DNA of 64,000 bases from contig JADJYT010000004.1 of the NCBI GenBank assembly GCA_016719635.1, positions 335,336 to 399,335 of the forward strand, written 5' to 3'. This stretch comes from Sphingobacteriales bacterium. Its GTDB lineage: Bacteria; Bacteroidota; Bacteroidia; Chitinophagales; JADIYW01. Shown piece by piece: positions 59,747-64,000 of this stretch. Under the pieces are notes generated by a model. It had not been told where the DNA came from and searched no databases. It saw only the letters and a list, made by a program, of their open reading frames with translations. Position numbers and translations under genes: made by a program. Positions within the stretch are counted from its first letter, which is position 1, and every line of letters begins with the position of its first letter.

Positions 59747-60768
59747 ACCCGTTGTGCGGTTTAAGCAAGCGCAAATTTAAGATGATTAATTGATTTGTTG
59801 TTGCTTTTATTTATAAACTGTAAAACAGTAACGGCACATAATTTTGATTTTATCCTGGTGATTAATCCATCAAATGATTTTGCATAATTTCTTTTCAACA
59901 AGAACTGGTCACAAAGTTGTGAGAATAATGTTTCAATTCTCTTTCTACATTTTCTAAAAATGAATGGATACTTTTGATAGTTTTGTTGATTGGTTCTCAT
60001 GGGTGTCTTTAATTCTATTTTGCATGTTTCAAATAAATCTAACTGATGTGTTTTGGATAAATACCCTTTATCGCCAATCAGCATAGCATGGTTCATTCCA
60101 CTATGCTTTATCGTTTCTAAGAAATGTACATCATGTACGCTGGCTTTGCTAATATTCATTGACATAAACGTGCCATTTAAGGTAGTAGATACATGTAGTT
60201 TATAACCATAATAATGTGATTTGCTTACTGCGGAATATCCTTTATCTGGTGCTGTTTCAAAATGCTGTTTGCAAATTTTAGAACGTTTTTCTCTTGCTAA
60301 TTGGCAAATAGGAATCGGTATAGAATCTACAATAAATACATTCTCAAATGCCGAAAAATGATGTGCTATTTTTTCATTCAGTTGTTGAATAAAATGTTGT
60401 AATCTTCGCCTTCGTTTATTGTAATTAGAACGGTCAATTAAATTGGGAAAGTCATTATAATATTCTGTCTTTAGTTTTTTCCAAAATGAATTTTCAGAAT
60501 CAATGCTTAAGGCTTCTGCACAAACGGCTAATGAAATAATTTCACAATCATTCATTTTAGGCGGATTACGGTAAAATTGGAAGTTATTTGTATCATCTAC
60601 CATAAAATCATGTAAATAAATTTTGGAAAGCTGATAAATTTTATCGAAATTTGTTTTGATGTTGTGCATTGCAAGTAATTGTTAGTCAAATAAATACATG
60701 CAAAAACCATGCTAATCACATGATGCACAACATCTTTTTTAAATTTTTATTTAAACCGCACAACGGGT
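59747..60768 (-). mobile_element. IS982-family insertion sequence, complete
   Basis: 1022 bp with perfect 18-bp terminal inverted repeats beginning ACCCGTTGTGCGGTTTAA at each end (the IS982 ACCC start) and flanked by TATATATA on both sides (59739-59746, 60769-60776), an 8-bp target duplication. One transposase gene fills it. Intact ends and frame suggest a recent, possibly active insertion. Confidence 0.92.
59761..60669 (-). CDS. IS982-family transposase
   Basis: 302 residues, full length. DDE residues can be placed: Asp115 (FIVDSIPIP), Asp200 (LIGDKGYL) and Glu246 (RKRIETLFSQL). The N-terminal half contains the IS982 NYNKRRRRL block. The stop codon lies inside the left inverted repeat, as in other members. 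Unlike its neighbours it has no frameshift. Confidence 0.93.
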   Translation of the reverse strand: MHNIKTNFDKIYQLSKIYLHDFMVDDTNNFQFYRNPPKMNDCEIISLAVCAEALSIDSENSFWKKLKTEYYNDFPNLIDRSNYNKRRRRLQHFIQQLNEKIAHHFSAFENVFIVDSIPIPICQLAREKRSKICKQHFETAPDKGYSAVSKSHYYGYKLHVSTTLNGTFMSMNISKASVHDVHFLETIKHSGMNHAMLIGDKGYLSKTHQLDLFETCKIELKTPMRTNQQNYQKYPFIFRKCRKRIETLFSQLCDQFLLKRNYAKSFDGLITRIKSKLCAVTVLQFINKSNNKSINHLKFALA

Positions 60769-61366
60769 TATATATAATATAATTAAGCAAGAAATTGATG
60801 CAAGCAAAGATTCGACCAAACCAACAGGTTTCTTAAATTTACCTTCTAGAGAAATGCTTACACGTCTTAATAAATATGACATTCTTTTGTTTAAAGAATA
60901 CTTCTCTGATATAAATAAACCTTATATCATTAAAAATATAGAAAACGAAGTTGTACATTTTACAATATTCAATAATAATAAAATAATAGAGTTAGAAGTA
61001 CTAAATCGTGAGTTACTGTTTAGTAAAAATTCAGGTACCATTCAATCAAAAGCCATAAACCCTGAACTTTTACAAAAAGTAAGCACTAATTGCCGGTGTA
61101 ATCAGAATGAAGATTTGAATAATCCGTTTTCAAATCAGATTTTACAACAGAAAACCAAAACATTTTACAGATTAGATATTACTTCAAAAATGGATATAAA
61201 TACTGCTGGAAATTTTTAAAGGAAGATGATGTTCTCAGTCAACTTTAAAAGAAATAGAAAAATAAAATAACACTATGCTGTCATTCGGAAACATTAGTAC
61301 TTTTGTAGCTGCACTGTTTGTTGAATCAGATGGATAGAATTACTTCCTTAGTATTGATGCATAATG

Positions 61367-62445
61367 TCAAGCCCCGCTATTGGCAATACCAATGTTGGCA
61401 GCCGTTATTTCTTCGTCAATAGTTCTGTGTTTGCCACTTTCATAACAAAGTAAGGGTTTGCTTTGCCTGCCCGTTTCAGGATGATTAAAATGGCCTGTCA
61501 AAATCATCTTCTTTGGATGGGTAATAATTGGTACAGCACTTGCAGAGTCGGTAACTATGACTGCTTCACTTTCAACGACTGCTCCATTTTCATTAAAAAT
61601 AAATCCTGTGCGTTGATACGCTACTTCAACGGTATGTTTTTTTACTGTCACCGGTTGAAAATTCTTGACCCTCGATATTTTTATAGTTTGTCGCAATATT
61701 GAATTTAATTGCAGGTATTGCAAATATATCTTCATGTACAATTTTATATTTCCATGACAACTTACTGTCTGTCTGCTCCTTTATTCCTTGGGCTACAAGT
61801 TCATCAGTGAGTTTAATTGCATCTTTCAGTGTTTGATATTTGTCCAAGCCCTTTTACTAAAAATGATTTCATGTTGATTGTCTTTTGGTACAAGTTTTAA
61901 AATGAAATTATTGTCGTTGTTATAATAGAGTATTTGGGTAATTTTATTGTGGCCTCATCATAATAATACATTCCAAATGCAGCAACCTTTGAAGTGCCAA
62001 AATTTATTGGTTCGTCTAATGCCTGAAGTTTTGTTTCAAATGGAAGTGTCTTATTAAAAGATGCTTTTGCAATTATTGCACCGTCAATAATAGCTGCTGT
62101 TACAGAATACTCTTTGTCGGTCAGTGAACGTTGATGCGATATAGATTTATTTAAAAGGTTAAAATCAATAGAGTTTGTGCTGTCAGATAGTATTGGGATT
62201 TAAGTTCCTCTTTAATTTTGTCCCAGGCATATAAAAATGCAGGTGCATAAATAATGTTTTTATTTTCTGAAATTGGATTTTCCAGTGTAATAACAAAGTC
62301 TGTTTGTTTTAAGTTGTCCAAACTTGTAACATTTTGGCAAGTCACTCCAAACAGGTTCACTTTTCTTATTACCAAAATTGCAAGAAGTCAGGGCAAAGAA
62401 AACAGTCAAAGTTAAAATTGTCTTTAAGCTACGGATAGTTGTCAT
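61367..62445 (-). pseudogene. Lipoprotein gene with at least five frameshifts
   Basis: Starts at ATG 62445 with a lipoprotein signal (MTTIRSLKTILTLTVFFALT then SCNFGNKK). The protein continues through other frames: VNLFGVTCQNVTSLDN and EEL; then DFNLLNKSISHQRSL to YYYDEATIKLPK; then LYYNNDNNFILKLVPKD; then LDKYQTLKDAIKLTDEL to KNIEGQ; then VKKHTVEVAYQRTGF to the stop at 61367. Together about 355 residues. The C-terminal FNENGAVVESEAVIV faintly resembles the serpin hinge, which is not enough for a call. Confidence 0.6.
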
Positions 62446-62695
62446 ATTGCAAGTGTAAGTGTCCTGCTTGTGTCGAACAGTCAAATTTAGAGTATTTATT
62501 GGATTTAATAAATTAATTTCCCATCATTGTAAGTGTCTCAGGCATCCTGCTCTCTAAAACGGAATTGTCAAATCTCAGAATCCAAACTTTAATTTATCAT
62601 TAAACACAACGTCCCGGCTTTGAAGTATGGCAATACTGCACTATTGTAGTTATATTAGCAATCCTGCTTTACAAGAAAAAGGAAGATAATAGTAT

Positions 62696-63908
62696 ATGAA
62701 AGATTATTCCCGTGAATCCCTGGAATTGCACGGAAATGCTGAGAGGGAAGATTTCCATTGAACTCAAAACTCCGCTGGAGTCCAAAAATGACTTGACGTT
62801 GTGTTATTCACCCGGCGTGGCAGAACCGGTTCGGCAGATTGCCAATGATGAGGAAAGGGTCTGGGATTTAACCATTAAAGGAAATATGGTAGCCGTGATT
62901 ACAGACGGCTCTGCCATTTTAGGGTTAGGAAATCTCGGTCCTGAAGCTGCCATCCCCGTGATGGAAGGTAAAGCTATGTTATTTAAGAAGTTTGCAGGCG
63001 TGGATGCTTTCCCATTTGCCTTGCCACACAGAACACGGAAGAGATCATTCAGACCATTAAAAAATATTGATCCGGTTTTCGGCGGCATCAACCTCGAAGA
63101 TATTTCATCACCGCGCTGTTTTGAAATTGAGGAACGTCTGCAGGGTTTGGGTATTCCCGTTTTCGACGACGACCAGCACGGCACCGCCATTGTTGTTCTC
63201 GCAGGAATCATCAATGCCTGCAAATTGCTCGATAAAAATATCGCAGATTTGAAAGTGGTCATTAACGGAGCAGGAGCAGCGGGTTTGGCAATTTCCAAAT
63301 TGTTGATGTGCCATGAAATAGATCCTTCTGTCTGTACGCCGGTGAAACAGATTGTGATGTGCGATACCAAAGGTATCATCCATAAGGACCGGTCGGATTT
63401 GAATGACTTTAAACGCGAAATATTAAAATATACCAATCCGTTCAACACGAAAGGAACCCTTAAAACGGCCTTAAGAACGCGGATGTCTTTATCGGGGTAA
63501 GCCAGGCCAACCAGCTGACAACCGAAGATGTGTCTACCATGAATGCAGCTCCCGTCATTTTCCCGCTCGCCAATCCGATTCCTGAAATTACCCCGGAGAA
63601 TGCCTACCTCGGAGGTGCAGGCGTAGTGGGTACGGGCAGAAGCGACGTTACCGAAGCCAGATTAACAATGTGCTCGCCTTTCCGGGTATCTTCCGCAGGG
63701 CACTCTCGATATGCGTGCGAAGAATCACCACTCGCATGAAAGTGGTAGCTACTTGTACCAATGCTGGGTGTGTGACGGACATACACCGCGATAACATCTT
63801 CCGTCACCCTCGATCTCGTAACCCGTGGCTGTAATGGTAGCACAAGCGGTCAAGGATGCCTATCTGGAAGATATAAAGTTCTGGAAACTCCCAAACGCGC
63901 TTTACTAA
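62696..63908 (+). pseudogene. maeB: Malic enzyme gene with six or more frameshifts (likely sequence errors)
   Basis: Start ATG 62696 (MKDYSRESLELHGN). Shift near 62744, then GKISIELKTPLES, LCYSPGVAEP, VITDGSAILGLGNLG, FDDDQHGTAIVVLAG and VVINGAGAAGLA: the NAD(P)-malic enzyme core. Two compensating shifts at about 63005 and the A6 at 63059-63064 (between them the right frame reads CLATQNTEEIIQ). Another near 63470 (then FIGVSQANQLTTEDV, NPIPEITPENAY, VVGTGRSD), another near 63645 (INNVLAFPGIFRRAL), and more before VAQAVKDAYLEDIKFWKLPN to the stop at 63908. The restored length, about 400 residues, is a malic enzyme without the phosphotransacetylase half. It decarboxylates malate to pyruvate. 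Confidence 0.85.
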
Positions 63909-64000
63909 AATCCGTTACCCCTTCCAAGTGTAGAAACTAAAAAATGTCCGCTTAAATGTCGTTCCCTTGTAAGGAGTCTCATAAGATACTTAATGAGATT
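63909..64000. other. Window end, nothing recognised
   Basis: No gene or RNA is supported in the last 92 bases; base quality is doubtful given the frameshift density just before. Confidence 0.4.

Larger units (their letters stand above)
59599..61219 (+). pseudogene. Lipoprotein gene split by the IS982-family element
   Basis: The 5' part (59599-59746) has a lipoprotein signal ending VVSFSCKDKK and runs into the IS. The 3' part (60777-61219) contains MLTRLNKYDILLFKEYFSD and ends NTAGNF. If the IS (59747-60768) and one TATATATA copy are removed, the codons join as ...GAC AGT ATA TAT AAT ATA ATT AAG... and the frame is open for 196 codons. So the gene was intact before insertion. No known domain; a CRC motif in the last quarter. 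Function unknown. Confidence 0.85.

Noticed and set aside
61463..61702. + strand frame opposite the frameshifted lipoprotein
   Set aside because: The minus-strand pieces join into one coherent protein, so this is a shadow.
61367..62445. Serpin call for the frameshifted lipoprotein
   Set aside because: Only one weak hinge-like segment; no other serpin motif could be placed across the frames.

Overview
The window is a stretch of a Bacteroidota chromosome, probably a Chitinophagales/Saprospirales-type environmental member; the placement below phylum is inference. Support for the phylum: a giant secreted protein with a type IX secretion (T9SS) C-terminal sorting domain, many short lipoproteins with a lipobox followed by Cys-Lys-Lys, PorT-like outer-membrane barrels, weak Shine-Dalgarno sites, and upstream elements of the Bacteroidota form TAnnTTTG (best example: TTTG-N18-TAAATTTG before tRNA-Leu).

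Layout. 0-8 kb: end of peptide deformylase, a carboxypeptidase-regulatory-like protein and an M20 dipeptidase, then a small AT-rich defence-like insert (DUF4258 gene broken by an in-frame stop, YgiT-type zinc-finger partner, Mrr-type restriction endonuclease), then dnaG, rseP and tRNA-Leu(CAA). 8-17 kb: surface proteins, including a 1876-residue Gly/Cys-rich T9SS cargo, followed by a TMTC-like membrane glycosyltransferase/TPR protein. 17-34 kb: housekeeping genes (trhO, hemB, purC, tRNA-Lys(CTT), phoH, a DUF62 protein, aroB, mlaE-mlaF, sucD, mdh, aqpZ) mixed with barrels, a vWA-like membrane protein and a SLOG-like gene. 34-36 kb: an MbnP/MbnH pair (copper-binding lipoprotein plus di-haem partner). 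36-49 kb: a second TMTC-like TPR protein, DinB-like proteins, priA, an undecaprenyl-phosphate sugar transferase, a haemolysin III-like protein, a sulfatase with its own formylglycine-generating enzyme (FGE) and a barrel in one operon, and ilvA.

49-61 kb is an accessory lipoprotein island, all on the + strand: an RCC1-repeat lipoprotein, a secreted C2-like protein, three tandem YWKNG-repeat lipoproteins, three copies of a second lipoprotein family ending in a shared YGWM block, membrane proteins, a FISUMP-domain protein, and a lipoprotein gene cut in two by a complete IS982-family element. Removing the element and one copy of the 8-bp target duplication restores an open frame of 196 codons.

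From about 56.9 kb to the end almost every gene except the IS transposase carries frameshifts, several of them at A or T runs. The terminal malic enzyme gene, normally a conserved core gene, has at least six. This looks more like poor sequence quality towards a contig end than biological decay, and protein calls there should be read as fragments of probably intact genes. No CRISPR array, prophage, rRNA gene or replication origin was seen.
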